Positions 1-6,332 are shown, counted from the first letter of the stretch. The stretch is 14,717 nt of DNA from Dialister sp. UBA7295 (GCA_002471975.1 DKQZ01000020.1:1-14717); one strand, 5' to 3'. Notes: a model not told the origin generated them from the letters alone. A program made the numbers and translations.

Positions 1-79
1 CACTTGCCTGCGTGCCATTACCAGGTTTGGGAGGGTGCCTGAGCAAAGCGAAGGCGGGTGGGTCGTACTACAGGTCTTA

Positions 80-291
80 CACCCCGTCTGTGCAGAATCC
101 CCATAAAATCTTGTCGGCGCATCAGCGCCGACACCTTCCCGCACCCCGTACCCCGAACCCCGTCTTTCTCACCCCGCCTTTCTCACCCCGCCTGTGTAAA
201 GTCCCCATAAAAAAATAGACGCCGCATCAGCGGCGTCACCTTCACGAATCACGAAGAACGAACAACGAACCACGAAAAGCACTTACGAAGG
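80..291. repeat. Two direct copies of a hairpin-bearing intergenic repeat with short-word tails
   Basis: No gene is visible in 1–291. Copy 1 (80–138) and copy 2 (184–243) align almost end to end. Each has CACCCCG(T/C)CTGTG, then TCCCCATAAAA, then a perfect 8-bp hairpin with loop ATCA (113–132 and 218–237), then CACCTTC. After each copy comes a run of short repeated words: ACCCCG-type words at 139–190 and ACGAA-type words at 244–285. The stems differ in sequence but stay fully complementary, so structure is conserved over sequence. Related copies lie at 3998–4056, 14164–14230 and 14383–14456. I see nothing convincing in 1–79. Confidence 0.75.
207..237 (-). terminator. Intrinsic terminator of the polymerase/YolD operon
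   Basis: Read on the minus strand, this is a perfect 8-bp GC-rich stem (GACGCCGC/GCGGCGTC) with loop TGAT, followed by TATTTTTTTA. It lies 54 bases past the stop of the YolD-like gene and is also the hairpin of repeat copy 2. The copy 1 hairpin at 113–132 has a weaker T-run and could act as a backup. Confidence 0.8.
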
Positions 292-612
292 CTATCCCTG
301 CCCGGCCGAAATGACCTTGACCTCCCACACATCCTCGAAGTAGATCCTCTTCCCTGCCACCTGGAGGACACGGAAGATTTTGTCGATCTGCTCCACTTTC
401 CCCGTGATGGTGCGGTAGGTATCGACGTCATAGTATGTGATGGTGACCGTCATTTTCCTCTCCACCAGCTGGAGCTCTCCGGACAGTTTCCAGGCATGGT
501 CTTCCGTGATTTCCCGTTTTTCTTCTTTTTCCCGTCCCGCTTCATAGAGCAGTTCGTCGTACCCCCTGAGACCGTTGAAAGGGAGAAACTGGCGGGCCCT
601 GTTGTTATTCAT
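292..612 (-). CDS. YolD-like family protein
   Basis: This 106-residue protein resembles the YolD-like family. These are small proteins usually encoded next to UmuC/UvrX-type Y-family polymerases in Firmicutes and thought to act with them as a UmuD-like accessory. Visible features are an N-terminal segment with FLPFNGLRGYDELL, a charged helix (REKEEKREITEDHAWKLSGEL), and a C-terminal beta-rich half containing TVTITYYD and a region resembling the family's 'I..ID...R.L.' strand pattern. The start codon overlaps the end of the polymerase gene by 8 bases, so the two are probably translationally coupled and made together. The assignment rests on the sequence pattern plus the neighbouring gene. The biochemical role is inferred from the family and not shown here. 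Confidence 0.85.
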   Translation of the reverse strand: MNNNRARQFLPFNGLRGYDELLYEAGREKEEKREITEDHAWKLSGELQLVERKMTVTITYYDVDTYRTITGKVEQIDKIFRVLQVAGKRIYFEDVWEVKVISAGQG

Positions 613-1867
613 GATGACCTCCTATGAGTGTATTACGCTTTCGAAGCGTTGCCTTCGGCAGGTAATCAATGCCTCGAAGGATGGCGTTTTTTCCAAATTT
701 CCTTTTCACTTCCACCATCACCCGTTCCACGTTTTTCTGCTTCTCCTCTGCTGCCTCGGAACGGAAAAGGGAGAAATACCGGGGCACCGAGCCCGCCGGC
801 ACCACGTCATTCAGGGAAAGGTTGATGGTGCGGATACCCATGCCGGGAATGACTTTATCTTTATACAGTTTGTCGAAAGCTTTCCAGATATCCTCGGGCA
901 CGTCGGTCCAGCTTTCAAGGCGTCTTGTCCCGCCGCTTCCCATGCGGGACCTTCCCGAATACCCTGCATAGAGGGAAATGCCCTTCGTCACCAGGCATTC
1001 GTCCAGCAGCTGCTGGATCAGGGTTTCCGCCATTTCAAAGACAAGAAGCGACGCATCTTCATAGGTATAATCCTCGAAAAGCACCTGACCGTTACTGAGA
1101 GACCGGGCATCGGGCCGGTAGGCATGGATATCGGCGATGGTACAGGGTTCCCTGCCCCAGGCGTGATCGATGAGGAATTCCGCATTCACCCCGAATTCCC
1201 TATACAGCAGTTTCTCGGGAAGGAGCGTGATGCCGTGAAGGTCGTAGACTCCGTATTTCGCCAGTCTTGCCGCGATGCCTCCCCCTATGTTCCACACGTC
1301 CGTAATGGGCCGGTGGTGCCACATTTTTTCCCTGAAAAGGGCCTCGTCCAGATAAGCGATGTGGGTGGGAAGGTGCTTGGCCAGGATGTCCATGCCGATT
1401 TTGGCCAGAAACAGATTGGTCCCCACCCCGGCAGCAGCGCAGATGCCGGTCCGTCTGTACACCGCATCCATGGTCATTTTCGCAATTGCCAGGCCATCTC
1501 TTTTATACAGGGAAAGGTAGGGCGTCACATGGACGAAGCATTCATCGATGGAGTAGGCATAGACGTCTTCTTTGGCGAAATATTTCAGGTAAGTCTTGTA
1601 AATGTCGGCAGACACTTCCATGTACATTTTCATGTGGGGCGGCGCGATGATGTACTTGTATTTCGAAGGGATTTCATAAAGCCGGCAGCGGTTCCGGACC
1701 CCTTTTTCCTTCAATGCCGGGCTCACGGCGAGACACAGAGCCCCGGGCCCGCGGGTGGGATCTGCCACCACCAGATCTGTCCGGAATGGGTCCAGCCCCC
1801 GGGCCGCACATTCCACGGAGGCGTAGAAGCTCTTGAGATCGATGCACATATATACCTGATTTTCCAT
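605..1867 (-). CDS. Y-family translesion DNA polymerase (UmuC/UvrX-like)
   Basis: A 420-residue DNA polymerase of the lesion-bypass Y family, which copies past damaged bases with low fidelity. The first catalytic acid is in IDLKSFYASVE (Asp10, with the usual Tyr/Phe steric-gate region at Phe14–Tyr15). The second motif is YSIDECF, with Asp108 and Glu109. A helix-hairpin-helix-like segment follows (GVGTNLFLAKI, then DVWNIGGGIAARL), then a little-finger-like C-terminal domain. Length fits the family. The reading frame opens further upstream at 1942, but that codon lies in the -35 box. The ATG at 1867 has GGAGGG four bases upstream, so it is chosen. The YolD-like gene overlaps its end, as in the Bacillus UvrX/YolD and YqjW/YqjX pairs. 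All catalytic acids are present, so it should be active. Confidence 0.92.
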   Translation of the reverse strand: MENQVYMCIDLKSFYASVECAARGLDPFRTDLVVADPTRGPGALCLAVSPALKEKGVRNRCRLYEIPSKYKYIIAPPHMKMYMEVSADIYKTYLKYFAKEDVYAYSIDECFVHVTPYLSLYKRDGLAIAKMTMDAVYRRTGICAAAGVGTNLFLAKIGMDILAKHLPTHIAYLDEALFREKMWHHRPITDVWNIGGGIAARLAKYGVYDLHGITLLPEKLLYREFGVNAEFLIDHAWGREPCTIADIHAYRPDARSLSNGQVLFEDYTYEDASLLVFEMAETLIQQLLDECLVTKGISLYAGYSGRSRMGSGGTRRLESWTDVPEDIWKAFDKLYKDKVIPGMGIRTINLSLNDVVPAGSVPRYFSLFRSEAAEEKQKNVERVMVEVKRKFGKNAILRGIDYLPKATLRKRNTLIGGHHE

Positions 1868-1913
1868 AGGCCCTCCGTAAAACGCATTTTCTGGAAATAA
1901 ATGTTCTATATTT

Positions 1914-1942
1914 ATTATAGAATGGTTGTTCTCTTTAATCAA
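1914..1942 (-). promoter_or_regulatory. Promoter of the polymerase/YolD operon with a possible LexA-type box
   Basis: On the minus strand, TTGATT (1942–1937) and TATAAT (1919–1914) are separated by exactly 17 bases, a strong sigma-A promoter. The spacer holds GAACAACCATTC (1931–1920), which matches the Firmicute SOS operator core GAAC-N4-GTTC at seven of eight fixed positions. An SOS box there would block RNA polymerase directly. The promoter call is firm; the LexA box is tentative. Confidence 0.65.
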
Positions 1943-1974
1943 TAGAACTTTTTATTAGAAATATTTCCAACGCA

Positions 1975-2006
1975 AAAGAGCAATGCGTAGGGATGCATTG
2001 CTCTTT
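1975..2006 (-). terminator. Terminator-like hairpin downstream of the substrate-binding protein gene
   Basis: A perfect 12-bp stem (AAAGAGCAATGC/GCATTGCTCTTT) with an 8-base loop. On the minus strand it runs into TTTTGCG, a short T-run. It is the first convincing terminator after the gene that ends at 2220 and lies just before the polymerase promoter, so it separates the two units. Confidence 0.6.
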
Positions 2007-2141
2007 GTGTGGGAAAAACTATCGGCAGGCGGAGAAGAAATATTTCTTCCCGCCCGTCCCCATTATTTATTTTTCGAGTAGTCACCCCACCCGGCTTCCC
2101 TCTTCAGTTCTGCAAAGCAGTCACGGTCACTGAGGAAGGAA

Positions 2142-2200
2142 GGAAATCACCGTCCCCGACGTCCCGCATGGGACACCGACCCCGGGACAGTGATATTTCC
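2142..2200. repeat. Long imperfect inverted repeat after the substrate-binding protein gene
   Basis: The arms GGAAATCACCGTCCCC…GTCCC and GGGAC…CCCCGGGACAGTGATATTTCC fold into a long imperfect hairpin with a short GCAT-type loop near 2167–2171. It begins 20 bases after the gene's stop codon and lacks a T-run on either strand, so it does not look like a classical terminator. It may stabilise the 3' end of the mRNA or be a remnant of a palindromic element. In the rest of the 2010–2219 gap, a second palindrome surrounds AGAAGAAATATTTCTTC near 2032–2048. No gene is visible there. Confidence 0.55.
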
Positions 2201-2219
2201 GGAATTTCAGGCTGCCCGA

Positions 2220-3386
2220 TTAAGCAAACGGAACCCATTTGCCGCCTTTAACCTGGAGTACGGCAAGGTCCATCTTCGGGTCACGGTTCTGGTCGAATTC
2301 GAATTTGCCGGTAGCGCCTTCGAAGTCTTTAATCTTGGCCAGGGTATCACGGAATTTCTTGCGGTCGGTAGTAGTGCCGGACTGTTCTACTGCCTGATGG
2401 AGTACATACATGGCATCATAAGCCTGGGCAGCAAACTGATCCGGTTCATGGCCGTATTTAGCGACGAATGCTTTTCTGAAGTTCTGTGCTTTATCAGTCT
2501 TTCTTTCAGCATCCCACGGAGTTGCTACGAGCGTACCGTCAGCTGCAGCACCGCCCTGCTTGATATAAGCCGGGCTGTTGAAACCGTTGTTTCCGATGAT
2601 TGGCTGGTTCAGGCCCATTTCTCTTGCCTTCTTGACGATGAGGGCACCTTCCTGATAGAGACCTGCCACGCAGATGACATCCGGGTTGGAAGCCTGAATC
2701 TTGGTAAGCTGTGCGGAGAAATCGGTATCTTTATCAGCAAAGGTTTCCACATCGACTACTTCCAGGCCCATTTCTTTGTACAGTTCCTGATAAATCTTGG
2801 ATTCGCCTACCATCTGGTCGTTATTGTTGGAGTACATGAGAGCGACTTTCTTGAAGCCCAGTTTGTCATGAGCTTTCTTCATGGTAACCGGAATAGCCAG
2901 TTTGCCCGGAATTGCGTTTCTGAAAATATAATCGCCGATATCCGTGATTCCCGGTGCGGTTGTGCCGGTGCCGAAAGCGACAACTTTGGACTGCTGGGCA
3001 ATCGGGCCTGCTGCAAACATTTCACCGGAGGTCATCGGTCCTTCGATAGCAAGGACTTTATCCTGTTCAATGCACTTCTTGAATGCGTTGATGGCTTCTG
3101 CCTTTACCAGTTTGGTATCGTAAGTTTTGAGATCGATCTTGACTTTGGTATTCGGATTCTTATTGATTTCTTCAACAGCCAAATCGACGCCTTCCTTCAT
3201 GGCTACGCCATAAGCTGCGCCTGGGCCGGTGTAAGCGGTCACGAAACCGAGTTTAACAGTCTGTCCGCCGGCAGCTGCACCAGATGCTGCCGCTTTCTTT
3301 TCTCCACCGCCGCAGCCTGCAAATACGCCGACTACTGCACATGCAGCCATAGCTGCTGCCATACCTTTTAACCATTTCTTCTGCAT
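2220..3386 (-). CDS. ABC transporter substrate-binding lipoprotein, branched-chain amino acid (LivJ/LivK) type
   Basis: A 388-residue extracytoplasmic solute receptor of the periplasmic-binding-protein type I fold that binds hydrophobic amino acids such as Leu/Ile/Val. The N-terminus is a lipoprotein signal: a short basic start (MQKKWLKG), a hydrophobic stretch, and the lipobox VFAGC with Cys25 as the lipidation site. A Gly/Ala linker follows, then the mature domain beginning KLGFVTAYTGPGAAYG, typical of LivJ-like proteins (ligand loop TGP-G), with later family-like segments GTGTTAPGITD, VALMYSNNND and FAAQAYDAMYVL. The start at 3386 has GAGGGAAG just upstream. A longer upstream reading would run through the T-box terminator and is rejected. 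No permease or ATPase gene lies nearby, so this is an orphan receptor that must share a translocator encoded elsewhere. The T-box leader supports an amino acid ligand; which one is unresolved. Confidence 0.9.
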   Translation of the reverse strand: MQKKWLKGMAAAMAACAVVGVFAGCGGGEKKAAASGAAAGGQTVKLGFVTAYTGPGAAYGVAMKEGVDLAVEEINKNPNTKVKIDLKTYDTKLVKAEAINAFKKCIEQDKVLAIEGPMTSGEMFAAGPIAQQSKVVAFGTGTTAPGITDIGDYIFRNAIPGKLAIPVTMKKAHDKLGFKKVALMYSNNNDQMVGESKIYQELYKEMGLEVVDVETFADKDTDFSAQLTKIQASNPDVICVAGLYQEGALIVKKAREMGLNQPIIGNNGFNSPAYIKQGGAAADGTLVATPWDAERKTDKAQNFRKAFVAKYGHEPDQFAAQAYDAMYVLHQAVEQSGTTTDRKKFRDTLAKIKDFEGATGKFEFDQNRDPKMDLAVLQVKGGKWVPFA

Positions 3387-3442
3387 AGTTCTTCCCTCTT
3401 TCAATAAAATAAAAATCAGATTTCCCAAAAGCCATAGAAAAA

Positions 3443-3470
3443 GCCTCCGCTGACTTCCATCAGCGGAGGC
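3443..3470 (-). terminator. T-box terminator 2 (leader-proximal to the gene)
   Basis: An 11-bp perfect stem GCCTCCGCTGA/TCAGCGGAGGC with a 6-base loop, followed by TTTTTC. Its 5' arm contains the CTCC that antiterminator 2 needs, so the two folds are mutually exclusive. Confidence 0.9.
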
Positions 3471-3525
3471 GCACATGCGCGGTACCACTCCCACTTATCA
3501 CTTACGGACTTCAAGTTCTGGTACC

Positions 3526-3565
3526 AAAAATATAAGAGCCCCTACCTTCATCAGAAGATAGGGGC
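3526..3565 (-). terminator. T-box terminator 1
   Basis: A 12-bp stem GCCCCTATCTTC/GAAGGTAGGGGC with loop TGAT and one G-U pair, followed by TCTTATATTTTT. It shares its 5' arm with antiterminator 1. Confidence 0.9.
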
Positions 3566-3782
3566 GAAATCGCGGTACCACCCTACATTATACTTTGTAG
3601 TCCTATTCGTAACGTGAATCAACGCCCGCACTTACTTAATTCAGTACAGGGGCTCTCGAGGGATAGTATGAATACTGTCATCTACCGGTTCGCACCATAT
3701 ACCGGCTCTCTGAAGATTAAGCAGTAAACCTTTTGTCTCGATCCTGGCTTTTCAGGTCATCTGGTTTTCTGAACATGTAAAT

Positions 3783-3811
3783 ATGATAAGCCATGAAACG
3801 TTTATTGTCAA
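3783..3811 (-). promoter_or_regulatory. Promoter of the T-box/transporter unit
   Basis: On the minus strand, TTGACA (3811–3806) and TATCAT (3788–3783) are 17 bases apart. Transcription should start near 3776, about 30 bases before stem I. Confidence 0.85.
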
Positions 3812-3835
3812 GACCTTTTATGAAATAATTTATTC

Positions 3836-4056
3836 AGTGACAAGTGGGCAGTGGTAAGTGTTACATGGTAAACAGGAGGAAATATATATCTCAAAAGCAT
3901 TGTATGCCGGCCGTTCTTCGTTGTTTGTTGCTCGTTCTTCGTGAAGGAGCCCTCATCCCTCCGGCATGATTTTTGGCTCTTAATTCCCACACAAAATGGG
4001 CGCCCTTTTATTTTGGCGCCCACCTTCACTTATCACTTATCACTCATCACTTCTAA
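3836..4056. repeat. Intergenic repeat block with opposed short-word tails
   Basis: No gene is visible between the transporter promoter and the feo remnant. From the left come AGTG/AAGTG-type words (3836–3860), then TTCTTCG/TTGTTTG-type words ending in TTCGTGAAGG (about 3911–3946), which match the inverse of the word tail at 244–285. After a degenerate middle comes a 7-bp hairpin GGGCGCC/GGCGCCC (3998–4021), then ACCTTC and CACTTATC-type words (4027–4053). The right half has the same order as the copies at 80–291 (hairpin, ACCTTC, words). The left half is the same tail in the opposite direction, so the ends face outward. The 3998–4021 hairpin followed by ATTTTG on the minus strand may terminate transcripts from the feo remnant. 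Confidence 0.6.
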
Positions 4057-4058
4057 GA

Positions 4059-4327
4059 TTACATTCCCAGTGCCAGCCCTGCCGTATGGATGATAAAGGA
4101 AACAATCCAGGCCGCCACGCACTGGAAAATGACCATCCATGCAGCCCAGCGGCTGCCGGTTTCACCACGGTCTTTTCGCAGATCCTTCGAATGAAAAGGA
4201 AACGCATATCCGCCATGGCCGCAGACCGGTCGAGGCCCATATTCAGGAAATGTCGGCGCAGCGCACCCTTTCCTCCCACCACCGTTAAGGTGGCTGATTT
4301 TCCCTCCGGTAATTCGTTTAATGTCAT
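4059..4327 (-). pseudogene. feoA–feoB remnant: feoA start joined to feoB end, frameshifted
   Basis: The reading frame from the ATG at 4327 (GGGGAG upstream) begins exactly like FeoA, the small SH3-like partner of the ferrous iron transporter: MTLNELPEGKSATLTVVGGK, then ALRRHFLNMGLD. From there the FeoA sequence stops and RSAAMADMR follows, resembling FeoB's C-terminal region. In a second frame the end reads KDRGETGSRWAAWMVIFQ followed by a hydrophobic helix and the stop at 4059, typical of the FeoB C-terminus. Removing 26 bases between two TGCG repeats (about 4181–4209) would restore one continuous FeoB-like frame. I read this as a large internal deletion that removed most of feoA and nearly all of feoB, plus a small 26-base insertion or duplication. 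The product cannot transport iron. The FeoA match is strong; the FeoB match is good but short. Confidence 0.75.
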
Positions 4328-4339
4328 GGTTCTCCCCGA

Positions 4340-4367
4340 TAAAAAGAAAGCTCTCTGAAACGAGAGC
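4340..4367 (-). terminator. Terminator of the reductase/TIM-barrel operon
   Basis: Stem GCTCTC/GAGAGC with loop GTTTCA, followed on the minus strand by TTTCTTTTT. It sits between the TIM-barrel gene and the feo remnant's ribosome-binding site. Confidence 0.7.
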
Positions 4368-4428
4368 AGAATTGTATTGCTATTTGTATGTATGGTACCA
4401 CGCAAAGCCCAAGCCATACAGTGAGAAG

Positions 4429-5367
4429 TTAAAATTTTCCCATGGCCCGCCTCTGCAGCTGCACTTTATCCAGGGGAATGGAAAAATCATCGGCAAAAAG
4501 TTCATGGGTCACATAGAGGGGCTCTATACAGTCCACAATCCGCTTCGCCGCATCCGTTGCGAAGGGCCTGTGCTGGTCCATGGAAATAATGTGATGCCGG
4601 ATGGTTTCCACATTTACTACGTCCGGGATTTTCCCTGCCACCCGGCGCTGGTATTCGCCGGACAAAGAGCAGGAAAGATGAATTCCTTTAATCAGGGATT
4701 TCATGCTCCCCAGCCGCTTCACCACAGAGCAGATATACTCTGCCCCTTCCGCCTCGGATGTGAGATCCGGATTGGCCGCCATGAGGTGGCTTGTATCCAG
4801 CATAATGCCCACATTATTCCTGGAAATAAGGCTGAAGAAATAGTCCACTTCTGCCGGGTCCAGTTTGTAAAGTCCGGGCCAGAACGTATTTTCAAAGAGC
4901 ACCCATACGGAGGAAGGCACGGCATCACTCACCCGGTTGTATACTTCTGCCGTTTTTTCCAATACTTCCCGGCTGGTATAGTGAAACTTGTGAGTCCATA
5001 TTTCCCGATTTCTGCAGTGCGCCGTATGCCATACCAGGTACTCCGGCTTTTCCGCCAGGGCCGCATGGATATTGTCCCGGATCATTTCGAGCCAGTCTTC
5101 GGCCGTTTCGCCGCCGAAATTTTCAATGACCGATTCTTTTATGGGAAAATCTTCAGCGAGGCCTTCCTTATTTCCCAGATAAAAATCCATCCACACCGGC
5201 CAGTAGGCCAGATGGCAGCCCACCGTGATTTCTTCTGCCGGACGGGCTGCCGGCACTCTTCCATAAATGAGGTTTTCAATGCCGTCAAGGCCCAGGCGGT
5301 CAAGAATTTCTTTGATATCCGGGATACGGTCATCCGGCATCATGTAATGACTGACGGTCTGTTTCAT
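4429..5367 (-). CDS. Sugar phosphate isomerase/epimerase-like TIM-barrel protein
   Basis: A 312-residue cytoplasmic protein of the xylose-isomerase-like TIM-barrel superfamily, whose members bind a divalent metal and isomerise or epimerise sugars and related hydroxy compounds. Strand-end motifs that fit the metal centre are VLFENTFWPG (Glu159), GIMLDTSHLM (Asp191, His194) and IKGIHLSCSLSG (His230), with VTHELF near the C-terminus as a further acid. No signal peptide or membrane segment is seen. Its ATG overlaps the upstream reductase stop as ATGA, and no strong ribosome-binding site is present, so translation is likely coupled. Substrate is unknown. Pairing with a 2-keto-acid reductase-like enzyme suggests both act on one small carbonyl/hydroxy substrate, which is inference. 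Confidence 0.8.
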   Translation of the reverse strand: MKQTVSHYMMPDDRIPDIKEILDRLGLDGIENLIYGRVPAARPAEEITVGCHLAYWPVWMDFYLGNKEGLAEDFPIKESVIENFGGETAEDWLEMIRDNIHAALAEKPEYLVWHTAHCRNREIWTHKFHYTSREVLEKTAEVYNRVSDAVPSSVWVLFENTFWPGLYKLDPAEVDYFFSLISRNNVGIMLDTSHLMAANPDLTSEAEGAEYICSVVKRLGSMKSLIKGIHLSCSLSGEYQRRVAGKIPDVVNVETIRHHIISMDQHRPFATDAAKRIVDCIEPLYVTHELFADDFSIPLDKVQLQRRAMGKF

Positions 5368-6299
5368 GGATTGTTCTTCGCTGCCTTTGCCAGGGCTCTT
5401 TCATAGGCTTTGGCGAAATAAGGAACAGGAATGCCCATCTCTTTTCCCATGGCTGCCATACGACCCAGAATCATATGGACCTCCGTATCGTCAGCCTTTT
5501 TCCCGCTGTCCAGATCCCGATAGAGGGACGTAATCGTATCTTCCGGCAGGCTTTCAAAGATATGGACGTAAAAATCTTCATAGTTTTCCGGGAAATGAAC
5601 TCCTTTGGCCTTTGCCACGGAGATCACTTCCCGCTCTGCCCCGTGAACGGCTGCTTCATATTCTTTAGAGGAGCGGACTTTCCCCACCGGTCCGTCAAAA
5701 TAGCAGAAAAGGCAGGAATTGGTGCCCATGAGGGCATATTTCTCCCAGCTGGCCAGGCAGATATCGTCCGTCACTTCCGCCGGAATGCCGCCCCGATTCA
5801 AAAGCGCTGCCGTTTCCTTCAGTGCCTTCGGCACAGGACCCTTTTTCATGCCCATCACGATTTTCCCGTCTGCCGCCGTCTGCTGCACCATTCCCGGGCC
5901 TTCCAGATGGGAAAATACGCGGATCGTCCCATCAGCGATATGGCAGGGCGGCAGCCATTTTTCCATAAGCTCCGAGACGAGGACTCCGTTCAGAAGAGGC
6001 ATTACCACCGTATTTTCGTCAATCATGGGCGCCATATCGCGGCAGGCCTCCTCGAGGCCATTTCCCTTGCAGGAAAGGATAATGACATCCATCCGGCCAA
6101 GCTCTGCCGGGTCATGACTTACCCGTTTCGGATGAACCGTAAAGGTACCAAGAATCTTTGAATCCACCTGAAGGCCCCGGGCCCTGATGGCCTCAAGGCT
6201 CTTTCCCCGGGCATAGAAATACGTTTCTTCATGGACCCTCGCCAGGGCGCCGCCCACAAAGCCCCCAATGCCGCCGATGCCAAATACCAGTATTTTCAT
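5364..6299 (-). CDS. Ketopantoate reductase-family protein (PanE/ApbA-like)
   Basis: A 311-residue NAD(P)H-dependent reductase of the 2-dehydropantoate 2-reductase fold. The Rossmann motif is at the very start (VFGIGGIGGFVGG). LSCKGNG (Lys78) and PLLNGV (Asn104) match conserved positions of the nucleotide/substrate cleft. The C-terminal helical domain has SWEKYALMGTNS with the catalytic Lys187 and later DDTEVH with Glu273. In E. coli PanE, Asn residues follow the lysine at +4 and +8 to bind pantoate. Here those are Met191 and Ser195, with an Asn only at +7. The catalytic lysine is kept but the substrate pocket is altered, so pantoate synthesis is possible and another 2-keto acid is at least as likely. 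It is first in a two-gene operon with a strong promoter, and the start has GGGGGA upstream. Confidence 0.85.
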   Translation of the reverse strand: MKILVFGIGGIGGFVGGALARVHEETYFYARGKSLEAIRARGLQVDSKILGTFTVHPKRVSHDPAELGRMDVIILSCKGNGLEEACRDMAPMIDENTVVMPLLNGVLVSELMEKWLPPCHIADGTIRVFSHLEGPGMVQQTAADGKIVMGMKKGPVPKALKETAALLNRGGIPAEVTDDICLASWEKYALMGTNSCLFCYFDGPVGKVRSSKEYEAAVHGAEREVISVAKAKGVHFPENYEDFYVHIFESLPEDTITSLYRDLDSGKKADDTEVHMILGRMAAMGKEMGIPVPYFAKAYERALAKAAKNNP

Positions 6300-6332
6300 G
6301 GATATCCCCCATTTCCTTTATGATTTATTTTA

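Larger units (their letters stand above)
3438..3776 (-). promoter_or_regulatory. T-box riboswitch leader with tandem antiterminator/terminator modules
   Basis: A tRNA-sensing leader for the downstream transporter gene. Stem I spans about 3744–3661, with the typical CAGAGAG bulge followed by a distal stem CCGGT…ACCGG enclosing GGTGCGA. Module 1 has the T-box AGGGTGGTACCGCG (3584–3571), helix A1 TAGGG/CCCTA, bulge TGGTACC, and helix A2 GCGATTTCGC. Module 2 (3491–3465) repeats this with A1 GGAG/CTCC, the same TGGTACC bulge, and A2 GCGCATGTGCGC. Only about 35 bases separate terminator 1 from T-box 2, so there is no second stem I. Both bulges (UGGU) suit a tRNA with discriminator base A. The specifier codon is uncertain: UUC followed by A (3672–3670) or the overlapping AUU are candidates. 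Confidence 0.92.

Noticed and set aside
80..291. CRISPR array
   Set aside because: Repeats are short, imperfect and without regular unique spacers, and no cas gene is present. The hairpin-plus-word structure fits an interspersed repeat better.
575..1900. Plus-strand 441-residue reading frame opposite the polymerase
   Set aside because: It mirrors the Y-family polymerase frame. The opposite strand has all catalytic motifs and a promoter.
3387..3494. N-terminal extension of the substrate-binding protein from an upstream start at 3494
   Set aside because: It would translate T-box module 2 and its terminator. The start at 3386 has a good ribosome-binding site and begins a proper lipoprotein signal.
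3491..3506. CACTTATCACTTAC inside the T-box leader as an inserted repeat-family word
   Set aside because: It resembles the intergenic word tails, but the bases are also part of the ordinary lead-in to T-box 2 (AAGTGGGAG), and no hairpin head accompanies it. Treated as probable coincidence.
4386..4400. GTGGTACC motif upstream of the feo remnant, resembling a T-box
   Set aside because: The bases around it do not match the consensus (no GCG after the bulge), no stem I is seen, and the nearby hairpin is explained as the terminator of the previous operon.
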